Notes under the pieces: generated by a model | Databases searched by the model: none | Seen by the model: the letters and a program-made list of their open reading frames with translations, nothing else | Told to the model about the DNA's origin: nothing | Translations under genes and position numbers: made by a program | Part shown: piece after piece, positions 26,950 through 34,875 of the stretch | Numbering within the stretch: position 1 is the stretch's first letter | Layout of the letters: each line of letters opens with the position of its first letter | DNA from: Paracoccaceae bacterium | GTDB taxonomy: Bacteria; Pseudomonadota; Alphaproteobacteria; Rhodobacterales; Rhodobacteraceae | Assembly: GCA_029243395.1 (NCBI GenBank) | Contig: JAQWSE010000003.1 | Location: forward strand, 41,256 to 105,255 | Length of the DNA: 64,000 bases | Direction of reading: 5' to 3'

Positions 26950-28659
26950 TTGAATAATCTGGTTAGAGCTTGGAGGCTTGTCATTCTCATCATTACAGTT
27001 GGGCTATTCATTGGGACAGCTGTAGCACTCGCTACTAAAGCGTTTGTAAATTCCATACTTTACCTTACTGATCTTAGAGAGAATGCTTCAATATTTAAAA
27101 CCAAAATAATGGGTACTGATCTAAATTTTGCTCCAGTAATCACTCTTCTCATTGCAGCTTTAGTAATTAACTTGGTCAAAAAATATGCTAACATAACCAG
27201 GTTTCATGGTCCAGCAGACAGTATATACGGCGCCCACAGGACAGATAACGAAATTGATACCAAAACTGGTTATTTCTCAACGTTTTCTGCATTGATAAGC
27301 GCAGGAGGGGGCGCTTCGGTCGGCCAATATGGTCCCCTAGTGCACTTTGGTGCCACCTTAGGAACCAGTATCAGACTACTAACAAGAAATGCTCTGAGCA
27401 CCGATATTTTCATAGGCTGTGGCACTGCCGCTGCTATTTCGGCAGGATTTAATGCACCAATCGCAGGTTTGATATTTGCACATGAAGCTCTCCTCAGACA
27501 TTTTTCTATAAAAGCAGTAACGCCTATTGCAATTTCAAGTTTTACTGCAGCGGCCATCTCCGAAAGAGTTTTTGGAGGAAGTCAGGTTCTAGTAACCAAT
27601 GTAGCTGAAATTGACCTCGTTGGTTTTTTGCCTGTGGCTATCATTAGTGGATTGTTTTTTGGTTTTGTGGCCCTCATATATATGCAATCTTTAACCCGAG
27701 GTCCCCAACTATTTGCAAAAACCAAGATTTCACCATCTTATTTGATCTTTATTGGAGCGCTAATATGCGGCTCAGTAGGCATGTTCTACCCAGAGGTACT
27801 AGGGATTGGCACCTCCACCATTAACGCTATGCTGAACATCGAAATAGATGTGAAATATGTTGTGATTTTCTTACTACTCAAGTTACTTCTCACAACCGTT
27901 TGTCTATCCACTGGTTTTTTTGGGGGCGTTTTTTCTCCAGCTTTATTTGTAGGAGCTGCTTCAGGGTTAGTATTTGCAGGACTCTTAGCAACAACAGGCT
28001 TAGAGAGTAATTATTCAGTTCTAGCTTTATGTGGGATGGCAGCCGTTGGCGCCTCAGTAATCGGAACCCCAATCGCTGGTGTAATATTAGTTATAGAGCT
28101 TTCTAACAACTATGATTTGGGCGTCATTTCGATAGTGTCGATAGCAAGCGCTACATTGATAACTTATCTATTTTTTGGCCAATCACTCTTTGATAGGCAA
28201 TTACTTAATAGGGGAATAGATATAGCTTTGGGCCGCAGTCATCTAAAGTTAATGGATCAATCAATAGGATCACTTTGTTCAGGTGACTTCATGGCCTTTC
28301 TCCCTAATACTCCCCCGAAACAGGCTACTAAGCTAATGATAGCTCAGGAAGTAACAGAAGCATACTTGATAGACGAACAAGGTATATATCAAGGCAAAAT
28401 TAGGCTTGTAGATTTGCTAGCCAATACTGCCCAAAAACAATGTTACATACTTAGAGAAAACAATGAAGTGCTACTAACAGATACGGACTCTGTTTTACAA
28501 GGAATTGAAACTTGTAAGAATTTTGTTGGAGAATCCATTCCTGTGATCAATAAGGATAAGAATACTCTGACTGGGATAATAACTGAATCAGACCTCTTCA
28601 CAGCCTACTTAGATTTAAACCGGCAAATAAGAGACCTCGAAGCCGGATTGAGAAACTAA
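26950..28659 (+). CDS. ClC-family chloride channel/transporter with C-terminal CBS region
   Basis: A 569-residue ClC membrane protein with a cytoplasmic C-terminal region (about 440-565) that resembles CBS domains. Motifs are GGGASVGQYGPLVHFGA (residues 119-133), GCGTAAAISAGFNAPIAGLIFAHEALLRHF and GFFGGVFSPALFVGAASG. The gating-glutamate position of the GREGP motif is Tyr 127 here (G-Q-Y-G-P), while the internal Glu of the E203 region (AHEA) is kept. The start is a TTG with no strong ribosome binding site, so the exact N-terminus is uncertain. It is transcribed alone. Confidence 0.88.
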   Translation: MNNLVRAWRLVILIITVGLFIGTAVALATKAFVNSILYLTDLRENASIFKTKIMGTDLNFAPVITLLIAALVINLVKKYANITRFHGPADSIYGAHRTDNEIDTKTGYFSTFSALISAGGGASVGQYGPLVHFGATLGTSIRLLTRNALSTDIFIGCGTAAAISAGFNAPIAGLIFAHEALLRHFSIKAVTPIAISSFTAAAISERVFGGSQVLVTNVAEIDLVGFLPVAIISGLFFGFVALIYMQSLTRGPQLFAKTKISPSYLIFIGALICGSVGMFYPEVLGIGTSTINAMLNIEIDVKYVVIFLLLKLLLTTVCLSTGFFGGVFSPALFVGAASGLVFAGLLATTGLESNYSVLALCGMAAVGASVIGTPIAGVILVIELSNNYDLGVISIVSIASATLITYLFFGQSLFDRQLLNRGIDIALGRSHLKLMDQSIGSLCSGDFMAFLPNTPPKQATKLMIAQEVTEAYLIDEQGIYQGKIRLVDLLANTAQKQCYILRENNEVLLTDTDSVLQGIETCKNFVGESIPVINKDKNTLTGIITESDLFTAYLDLNRQIRDLEAGLRN

Positions 28660-28730
28660 TCCAGTTTATTGCTTCCCCTTGTGAAACAATAAATAGCTTT
28701 TAATCACCTTATTCATATAGCATTGATCAC

Positions 28731-30188
28731 TTAGATTCCAAGAGATGAATAACTCTGAACAACTCTTTTCACAGCTACCATCATGGCAGCTGTTCTCAAA
28801 TTTGGCACATCCTTAGTCGTATTCCAAGCGTGGCTTATGACATCGTAAGACGATCTCATAGTATCCTCTAAACCAGACCTAACCAAATCCACCTCCGAAG
28901 CTCCGTGGATTATTGATTCTTTAAAGTCATTTGGAAATACTTTTCCCGTCATATTTTCTATGCCATGTACTAGTTGTGACATCTGTCCTTCTTGAGCTCT
29001 TTTTTGCAAACGACCTAATCTAATTCTACTTAGATTCTTTATCCATTCAAAGTAACTGACTGTAACTCCACCAGCATTTGCATATAAATCTGGGATGATT
29101 ATAATTCCTTTTTCGTCAAGAATAGGGTCCGCCTCTGAAGAAACAGGTCCATTGGCTGCTTCAATGATTAATGGAGTTTTAATTCTAGAAGCATTTTTTT
29201 CAGTGATCACAAGTTCCATTGCAGCAGGAATTAAAATGTCTGCGTCGGCTTCAAGCATCTCATTGCCAGATTCAGTAAAACCAGGGTAGCCCTTAATAGA
29301 GCCTTTATCCAAAATATGTTGTTTTAAAGAGTGAATATCGATGCCATTTGCATTAATAACAGCTCCGTCTCGTTCAAGAACATGAGTAATCAACGCTTCG
29401 TCCTCAATCGACAAAAATAGTGCTGCATGGTATCCAACATTTCCTAGCCCTTGCACTATAATCCGTTTGCCTTTTAACCCAGATGTTAGTCCAGTCTTTT
29501 TTAGATCTATTTCATTGTCAAAAAAGGCTCTAAGTGCATACTGAACACCCCTTCCGGTTGCCTCCGTCCGACCTGCTATCCCGCCTTTACTAACGGGTTT
29601 ACCAGTGACACAGGCCCATGCGTTAAGATCAGTAGGATTTAATCGGCGATACTCGTCAGCCATCCAAGCCATCTCCCTTTCCCCTGTGCCAACATCAGGC
29701 GCAGGAACATTCTGTGATGGATGAATTAAATCTCTTTTTGCTAATTCCTCAGCAAAACGCCTAGTTATTCTTTCTAGTTCTTCTTCCTTCCAGTCTCTTG
29801 GATTTATAATCAAACCACCTTTTGAACCACCAAAAGGAACTTCAACTAGAGCACATTTATATGTCATTAGAGCTGCCAAGGCTTCTACTTCACCCTGATT
29901 AACTGCTAGGTCATATCTAATTCCACCCTTTACCGGTTCAAAATGATCTGAGTGGACCGATCTGTAACCGATAAAGGTATGCATTGTACCTCGCAATCTT
30001 ACTCCAAATCTCACGGTATAAGTTGAATTCGCTAGCATTATTTGATTAGCCAAATCTGAACTTAAAAATTCCTTACCTTCAGCTTCTTGCAAACATTTGA
30101 CTGCTTTCTGAAAATTAACTTCTATCGAGTTTAAGAATGCATCACTTGCCATTATTTTTTTTTCGAAACCAAGAGGTTTCGCTCCCAT
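28731..30188 (-). CDS. Glu/Leu/Phe/Val-family dehydrogenase (glutamate dehydrogenase)
   Basis: A 485-residue amino-acid dehydrogenase. Landmarks are the substrate domain VKGGIRYDLAVNQGEVEALAALMTYKCALVEVPFGGSKGG (catalytic Lys), PAPDVGTGEREMAWMADEYR, the NAD-binding GKRIIVQGLGNVGYHAA and the C-terminal NAGGVTVSYFEW. It is closest to the hexameric NAD-dependent GluDH group, longer than the usual 420 or so residues because of an extended N-terminus. A second start, 12 codons in (ATG 30152), is possible; neither has a clear ribosome binding site. It links ammonia and 2-oxoglutarate metabolism. Confidence 0.9.
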   Translation of the reverse strand: MGAKPLGFEKKIMASDAFLNSIEVNFQKAVKCLQEAEGKEFLSSDLANQIMLANSTYTVRFGVRLRGTMHTFIGYRSVHSDHFEPVKGGIRYDLAVNQGEVEALAALMTYKCALVEVPFGGSKGGLIINPRDWKEEELERITRRFAEELAKRDLIHPSQNVPAPDVGTGEREMAWMADEYRRLNPTDLNAWACVTGKPVSKGGIAGRTEATGRGVQYALRAFFDNEIDLKKTGLTSGLKGKRIIVQGLGNVGYHAALFLSIEDEALITHVLERDGAVINANGIDIHSLKQHILDKGSIKGYPGFTESGNEMLEADADILIPAAMELVITEKNASRIKTPLIIEAANGPVSSEADPILDEKGIIIIPDLYANAGGVTVSYFEWIKNLSRIRLGRLQKRAQEGQMSQLVHGIENMTGKVFPNDFKESIIHGASEVDLVRSGLEDTMRSSYDVISHAWNTTKDVPNLRTAAMMVAVKRVVQSYSSLGI

Positions 30189-30302
30189 TAATAAATGATA
30201 TGATTTTTATTTATCAAGCCAATTCTTGACCTAACGTAACATACAGTTAACAAACCACAACCTTTAAAATCAAGAACTATGCAGGTATTTCTGCAGTCAG
30301 AG

Positions 30303-30686
30303 TTAATTTTTTAAAGGATCACACGCGTAGCTTCTCTGACAAGCGCCTCCAGCACTTGGATCCACTGACATGGTAACATCTTCCAAGCCAGTTCCAGCTC
30401 TCTCATAAATGCACATTCTTTGCTTGGTCCCAACATTAATATAAGAGCGTTTTAGCCTACAAGTCGTAGTCCCCTTACTTGGTTTAGTACCTCTTCTCCT
30501 ACATTTGGCTTTTTCTAAACCCAATATAGTCTGAGGCCACTTCAATCTCTTATTAGACCACTCTATGCAAGGGCCATCAGCTGATCCTTCATAAGTTCGA
30601 CCAGCCGCCGCCGCCGGTTGTGCAGGGACCACAAACATAAGGGATATAAACAAAACTACGAGCGTTTTAATAAAGGCAGAAAACAT
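30303..30686 (-). CDS. Small secreted cysteine-rich protein of unknown function
   Basis: A 127-residue protein with a clear signal peptide (hydrophobic residues 6-22, then PAQPAAAA before the likely cleavage). The mature part is basic in the middle and has six Cys, suggesting up to three disulfides in the periplasm or outside. I recognise no family. It sits between glutamate dehydrogenase and the first genes of the flagellar island, on the opposite strand to fliL, so a motility link is only positional. No good ribosome binding site is seen. Confidence 0.6.
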   Translation of the reverse strand: MFSAFIKTLVVLFISLMFVVPAQPAAAAGRTYEGSADGPCIEWSNKRLKWPQTILGLEKAKCRRRGTKPSKGTTTCRLKRSYINVGTKQRMCIYERAGTGLEDVTMSVDPSAGGACQRSYACDPLKN

Positions 30687-30774
30687 TTTAGCCTATTTAG
30701 CCTATATTGAATTTTCCGAAACATTAGAATGATATTATTCTAAAAACAACCTAAAAGCCAGTACGGCTCACATA

Positions 30775-31080
30775 TTAATGAAAGATACTACTGAACTTTG
30801 TGTTTTGATCTGGATAAGCGCGACGACACTCGATTATAGCATCAGTTAGCAGTCCCGATGCTATTTGTTCGTCTCCATTGGCGAATCCTCTAGTTATTTC
30901 ACTAGACAAATGTGTAAGAAAAAGAAGAGCTGACGCTAATCGCCGTTCAACATGCTCATCTTCAAGATTGCGGGTAAATTTGAGTACAGCTAGTGCAATG
31001 GTGGATTGAAAATCTTTTAATGCTATCTTTTCATCCAAATTTACTTGCTTGACAGTCACTTTCTCATACTTATCAGACAT
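30775..31080 (-). CDS. Hypothetical cytoplasmic protein, 101 aa
   Basis: A 101-residue, mainly helical protein with no signal peptide or membrane segment. It has a repeated helix pattern (ALKDFQSTIALAVLKFTRNLED and ERRLASALLFLTHLSSEITRGF). I do not recognise the family. It diverges from fliL with 237 nt between the starts, a region that holds no other gene. Codon use and length are consistent with a real gene. Its place at the edge of the flagellar island suggests, without proof, a flagellar accessory role. Confidence 0.55.
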   Translation of the reverse strand: MSDKYEKVTVKQVNLDEKIALKDFQSTIALAVLKFTRNLEDEHVERRLASALLFLTHLSSEITRGFANGDEQIASGLLTDAIIECRRAYPDQNTKFSSIFH

Positions 31081-31317
31081 TGTTTTAAAACCTATACTAA
31101 TTTTAATTCACTCAACTCGCACAAATTGGGTCGCTCGCTTGACTAAAAGTTACGACAACATTTCAAAAAATTTTATCTGAAATTTTACATTTTGCAAAAG
31201 AAGGCGTTAATTAGTAACTGAAGTAGAATTTTAAAATGCTGAATGTCAAATTAAGGTCAATACTTAATGTACTTAGTTAATAATAATAAAATACTCAAAG
31301 CTCCGGAGTGATCGTCT

Positions 31318-32001
31318 ATGAGCAATGAAGAAAAAGCTACAAAACCAGAAGCAGAAGCAGAAGAACCTGCAGCACCTGCAAAGAAAAAACTTGAAATTAA
31401 GTTAGATTATTTTCAGATAGCTCTTTATGGTGGGCCAGCTCTTGTATTTTTCCTAATTTTCTTCGCCGTTAAATACTTTCTTTTTGCGCCTCCAACTCAT
31501 ATGGAAGTTAGAGAAATTATTAATAAAAAGGAGGTGGATCCATTTAAACATCTTTCGATTGACCCTCCGTTAAAAATGGCTGAAGTAATCGCCAAACAAA
31601 GGGCCAATGAAAGAGCAAAAGCAGAAGCAGAAACGAAAACGATGGCTGATGGCACAATCAAATTCCTATCTCCTAGATACAAATATTATGAATTTAGTGG
31701 TCCACTAGCCACTAATTTAGTAGGAAGCACAAAAATACTAACTGTGAATATTTCAGTAGCAGTATATGAAACACCTATGAAAGCCGAAGATTTCTATGAG
31801 ATTTTCGAGGTTTTTGTTCCAGTTCTACGTTCCATAGTTATCAAGCAAATTGGAGATTTTACCTTGGAAATGGCAGAAGATGAACCAACGGTATATCAGT
31901 TTAGAAAATATTTACTTGAAGCATTCAATAAAAAGCTTAGAGATCTTGGTTCTCAACCACTTCTTAAAAAAGTTGTCTTCAGTAGCTTTGTTATAACTTA
32001 A
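31318..32001 (+). CDS. fliL: FliL-like flagellar basal-body-associated protein
   Basis: A 227-residue protein: a charged Lys/Glu/Ala-rich N-terminus (1-35), one membrane span near residues 43-65 (LYGGPALVFFLIFFAVKYF), a linker, then a periplasmic domain. That domain contains the FliL-type core YYEFSGPLATNLVGSTKILTVNISVAVYE and VLRSIVIKQIGDFTLEM. FliL encircles or stabilises the stator near the MS ring. It is longer than the usual 150-180 residues because of the linker. GGAG lies 9 nt before the ATG. No stator genes are in the window. Confidence 0.8.
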   Translation: MSNEEKATKPEAEAEEPAAPAKKKLEIKLDYFQIALYGGPALVFFLIFFAVKYFLFAPPTHMEVREIINKKEVDPFKHLSIDPPLKMAEVIAKQRANERAKAEAETKTMADGTIKFLSPRYKYYEFSGPLATNLVGSTKILTVNISVAVYETPMKAEDFYEIFEVFVPVLRSIVIKQIGDFTLEMAEDEPTVYQFRKYLLEAFNKKLRDLGSQPLLKKVVFSSFVIT

Positions 32002-32020
32002 AATTAAACAAACTGAATTT

Positions 32021-32260
32021 ATGGTCGTTCCTATGAGTATGGAGCAGATCAGATCAATACTAGCCAACAATCAATCCGGGTTTAAAAACAAGAAAGATCC
32101 CGAACTAGGCGATTCTAGTGAGCACGAGGATAGTGGGACATTCCGACTCGCCGAGATATTAAAGACGGGTTATCAAACGAGAAAATTTTCAAATACGCCA
32201 ACTCTAAACTGGCTTCAGACATGGCGAGTATCTAACTTAGCTTCATTTGAACCAAAATAA
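32021..32260 (+). CDS. Hypothetical protein, 79 aa, downstream of fliL
   Basis: A 79-residue frame 19 nt after fliL on the same strand. It is hydrophilic (SMEQIRSILANNQ, then an acidic stretch GDSSEHEDSG and a Trp-containing tail NWLQTWRVSNLA). I recognise no family, and there is no clear ribosome binding site. The close spacing suggests it may be co-transcribed with fliL. It could be a chance frame. Confidence 0.4.
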   Translation: MVVPMSMEQIRSILANNQSGFKNKKDPELGDSSEHEDSGTFRLAEILKTGYQTRKFSNTPTLNWLQTWRVSNLASFEPK

Positions 32261-32274
32261 CCGCTGGTAGGATC

Positions 32275-32460
32275 TTATTCAGATGCTCCCGGTAAATATG
32301 CTCTTCCTTGTATAGCCTTTGCACCCAATTTTTTCTTAAAATCCGGGTTTTTATTTAAAAGGTCTTGAAGGTTTTCATTAACCCAACGTTCTGCTTCTTC
32401 TTGAGTCTCTGATTCAACAACTGCTATACCATCAACAATCCAATGCACTTTTACTTTCAT
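32275..32460 (-). CDS. Small protein, 61 aa, third gene of the NHLP-like cassette
   Basis: A 61-residue protein with an alternating pattern (VKVHWIVDGIAVVES, then a helix EEAERWVNENLQDLL, then a conserved-looking GAKAIQGRAYLPG), suggesting a small beta-alpha-beta fold. Its ATG overlaps the stop of the Sel1-like gene by 4 nt, so it is translationally coupled to it. No signal peptide or membrane span. Family not recognised. The tight coupling makes it likely real despite its size. Confidence 0.6.
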   Translation of the reverse strand: MKVKVHWIVDGIAVVESETQEEAERWVNENLQDLLNKNPDFKKKLGAKAIQGRAYLPGASE

Positions 32461-33113
32461 GAACTGTTCTCCTCATCTGATGATTTCCTAAACTGCTCAA
32501 CGAAACTTTGGAAAAAGACCTCCGCATTTTCTTGTTCTTCTACAATTTCTTCAGGGGCTAACTCTTTCTCAACTTCGTCGCGCACTTTTGCTGCATTCTC
32601 AATGCCTAAAGCGGCCCCTATTGTAAACCATTTGTATGCTGATGCATATTCTTTTTCGGTTACAACATCTAGAAAGAATCTACCCAAATGCATTACCAAG
32701 TCTTCGGCTCCATTCTCCACACTTTTCTCAAGGTGAGTTTTTAGTTCCTGCCTCACATTTTCTACGGTTTTCTCAGGAAGTAAATCTATTAAGTCATCTA
32801 CCAAATCATCTGCCTCTTTTATCTCGCCTAGTTTAGATAAAAAGGCCCAATATAATGAATCCGTGTATTTTTTTGTCGTTCCCTTACCGGATTTAAGCAA
32901 AATGGCCAAATTATACTGTGCATCATGTTCTGAAGCTTTAGCCAACTCCTCAAATATTCCTATAGCCTGGTCATATTTTTTATTCTTTACAAGATCCGTT
33001 GCTTGTTTGAAGAGCTTGTCACTAGTTGACAAGGAAAGATTATCCGACCAAGCATTAACTGTTACTATTAGTAATAAACCTATGACTTTGACTAAAAAGC
33101 CTAAGAAGCCCAT
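32457..33113 (-). CDS. Secreted/periplasmic Sel1/TPR-like repeat protein
   Basis: A 218-residue protein with an N-terminal hydrophobic signal (GFLGFLVKVIGLLLIVTVNAWS). Helical-repeat segments follow: KLFKQATDLVKNKKYDQAIGIFEELA, DAQYNLAILLKSGKGTTKKYTDSLYWAFLSKLG and ASAYKWFTIGAALGIENAAK. These have the Sel1/TPR look. The C-terminal 30 residues are strongly acidic. Its ATG overlaps the stop of the NHLP-like gene as TAATG, and its end overlaps the 61-aa gene by 4 nt. Sel1 proteins usually scaffold protein complexes. The partner here is unknown. Confidence 0.65.
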   Translation of the reverse strand: MGFLGFLVKVIGLLLIVTVNAWSDNLSLSTSDKLFKQATDLVKNKKYDQAIGIFEELAKASEHDAQYNLAILLKSGKGTTKKYTDSLYWAFLSKLGEIKEADDLVDDLIDLLPEKTVENVRQELKTHLEKSVENGAEDLVMHLGRFFLDVVTEKEYASAYKWFTIGAALGIENAAKVRDEVEKELAPEEIVEEQENAEVFFQSFVEQFRKSSDEENSS

Positions 33114-33511
33114 TAACGACCAGCCATCATAACTAATTGGAGATAAAAAACCCTAACTTTAAATTTAGAGCCAGGTCTTCTCTCATAAACTACTATCCTT
33201 GGTCTGTCAGAATTTGGCTTTTGAAACTCAACGATCATTGTTTCAGGAAGGTAAACCCCATTCTTCTCTAAAGTAGACTGTGGATCCGAAGAAAAATCTC
33301 TATGAAAATCAGAATCAATCCAGATCCTGGCCAACGCTTTGCCCATTATATCGGGCAATAATTTCTTAACCTCTTCCCTAGAACTTAGTGAAAGGTTTCC
33401 ATTTACCAAGTCTAGAGGAGCTAAATCTCTATTTTTTTCAATAACCGCAGGAGGCGACAATTTCTTCACCGGCACTAGTGCTCTCTGGGTGCTCGCTGCA
33501 TTGGGAGACAT
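33113..33511 (-). CDS. Protein with nitrile-hydratase-alpha/NHLP-leader-like domain
   Basis: A 132-residue protein. Residues 61-89 read A-R-I-W-I-D-x-D-F...D-P-Q-x-x-L-x-x-x-G-V-x-x-P. This is the A..W.D..F...L..DP...L...G pattern found at the start of nitrile hydratase alpha subunits and in NHLP-type RiPP leader peptides. The N-terminal 50 residues are Pro/Lys-rich and the C-terminus (about 100-132) is basic and beta-like. No Gly-Gly or Cys-rich core follows, and no metal-binding Cys cluster exists, so it is neither a normal RiPP precursor nor an enzyme. ATG 33511 has GAGG 5 nt upstream. It is first in a coupled three-gene cassette inside the flagellar island. Confidence 0.6.
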   Translation of the reverse strand: MSPNAASTQRALVPVKKLSPPAVIEKNRDLAPLDLVNGNLSLSSREEVKKLLPDIMGKALARIWIDSDFHRDFSSDPQSTLEKNGVYLPETMIVEFQKPNSDRPRIVVYERRPGSKFKVRVFYLQLVMMAGR

Positions 33512-33617
33512 TTGAACCTCAACAATCTTTAAAACCACAATCTACAAATAAATCTTGTAGTTGTCCAACGACTTATTTTATTTATTTATTAATTTTGAAT
33601 CCTATTTTGTTAGTCAT

Positions 33618-33633
33618 TGGCATAAAAATTGAA
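33618..33633 (+). promoter_or_regulatory. Weak sigma-54-like promoter upstream of the FlgF-like gene
   Basis: The sequence TGGCATAAAAATTGAA has a good -24 element (TGGCAT) at the right spacing, but the -12 dinucleotide is GA instead of GC. It lies 42 nt before the hook/rod-like gene at 33660. It is weaker than the four other sites in the island. Confidence 0.3.
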
Positions 33634-33659
33634 TGAACCAGGCGTGAAAGGATCTCAAA

Positions 33660-34442
33660 ATGATTTCAGTCGTTAGATCAGCTCTAGCAGGCGTATCGCA
33701 GGAAATTGCTATTATTTCAAACAATATAGCCAATGCAAACTCTGTTGGTTTCAAAAAAAGTTTGGCCTCATTTGAAGATGTCTACTCAGAGCAAGCTACT
33801 GTTAGACCAGGAGTTAATACGGGACTGGGAATATCTTTAACTGATCCCAGAAGACAGCATTCTCAAGGAAGTTTAAAAGAAACTGGCGATGCCTTAGACT
33901 TAGGTATAGTTGGGAATGGAATGTTTTTACTTGATACTCGAGAAACAAAGGGAGTCGTTACTTATTCACGAGCGGGATCATTTTCAGTAAATGCAAATGG
34001 TTTTATAGTTAACTCAGAAAATATTTCCTTGTTAGATAAAAATCAAAATCCTCTTAAACTTCCATTTAATGTTTCTGTAGATGGTAAAGCACCGCAAAAG
34101 CTTACTAATGTTAAGGTTGACCCTGATGGAAGAATTAAAGCATCATACGGCACCTCAGAATTTCTAACTATTGGCCAAGTTGCTTTAGCCAGGTTTGCAA
34201 ATGAAACCCGTCTGAAATCAACTGGGATAGGAAACTTCGTTGAGTCTTCAGGATCAGGGAATGCCGTAATTGGCACACCGAAGGAATTGGGTTTCGGATC
34301 TATACAAGGTGGTAGTTTGGAAAACTCAAACACAGAAATTTCAAATGAATTGGTAAGACTAATAAGAGCCCAACAAGCTTTTAACGGTAATGCAAAAATG
34401 CTCGAAGCGGAAAGCAAAGCAACCGATCAATTGATGCGATAA
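33660..34442 (+). CDS. Additional flagellar hook/rod-family protein (FlgE/FlgF/FlgG-like), separate from the main flg operon
   Basis: A 260-residue rod/hook-family protein. The N-terminal ISNNIANANSVGFKKSLASFEDVYSEQ and C-terminal LENSNTEISNELVRLIRAQQAFNGNAKMLEAESKATDQLM are the conserved D0 coiled-coil ends. The middle carries the DALDLGIVGNGMFLL motif of the family. A full flgE, flgF and flgG also exist at 46.9-52.3 kb, so this is a fourth paralogue. Some databases would call it FlgF or a short hook protein. It is alone on the plus strand between the NHLP-like cassette and the fliA operon. Confidence 0.85.
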   Translation: MISVVRSALAGVSQEIAIISNNIANANSVGFKKSLASFEDVYSEQATVRPGVNTGLGISLTDPRRQHSQGSLKETGDALDLGIVGNGMFLLDTRETKGVVTYSRAGSFSVNANGFIVNSENISLLDKNQNPLKLPFNVSVDGKAPQKLTNVKVDPDGRIKASYGTSEFLTIGQVALARFANETRLKSTGIGNFVESSGSGNAVIGTPKELGFGSIQGGSLENSNTEISNELVRLIRAQQAFNGNAKMLEAESKATDQLMR

Positions 34443-34450
34443 GATTAGTA

Positions 34451-34864
34451 TCACTTTAGCGGTATTATCCACGACAAATCAGTGATCTTTAATTTGGCAG
34501 CGGAATTTATTAATAGATCTCCAGCTAAATTAACTGAAAGGGGTGAGCTTAGCATCATCACGACAGTCACCGGCCTATTAGCCTCACTGTTGAACAGCAC
34601 ACACAACTCTGAAAACCGGTTTTTGCAAAGTGGAACTTCTGCTTTCATAACTGGTCGATCTATGGATATCTCAAGCTCTCCCCATTTATTAGATTGACTT
34701 AAATCAAATGGTTTTACCTTAATCACGCAGTGGCCTCGCGAGATATTCATTAAGCTACAAGAAAGAGATAATTCCTGCTCTAGGTCATAACCGAGCAAAT
34801 TCAACTCAGCAGTTTGAACTGCCATATGAACTGATTTCGTTTGATAAAAATCCTTTTTTACCAC
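34451..34864 (-). CDS. Hypothetical protein at the end of the flhA-flhF-flhG-fliA operon
   Basis: A 137-residue beta-rich protein with no signal peptide or clear membrane span. It lies 11 nt downstream of fliA in the same direction and so is probably co-transcribed. I do not recognise the family. The start is a GTG; an ATG 13 codons later (MAVQTAELNLLG) is possible. Position suggests a motility or regulatory role. A PilZ-like domain was considered, but the RxxxR and D/NxSxxG motifs are not visible. Confidence 0.55.
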   Translation of the reverse strand: MVKKDFYQTKSVHMAVQTAELNLLGYDLEQELSLSCSLMNISRGHCVIKVKPFDLSQSNKWGELEISIDRPVMKAEVPLCKNRFSELCVLFNSEANRPVTVVMMLSSPLSVNLAGDLLINSAAKLKITDLSWIIPLK

Positions 34865-34875
34865 AAGTCACCATA

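Noticed and set aside
33113..33511. The NHLP-like protein as a RiPP precursor
   Set aside because: No Gly-Gly cleavage site, no Cys/Ser/Thr-rich core and no cyclase, lanthionine synthetase, radical SAM or peptidase-transporter gene is nearby.
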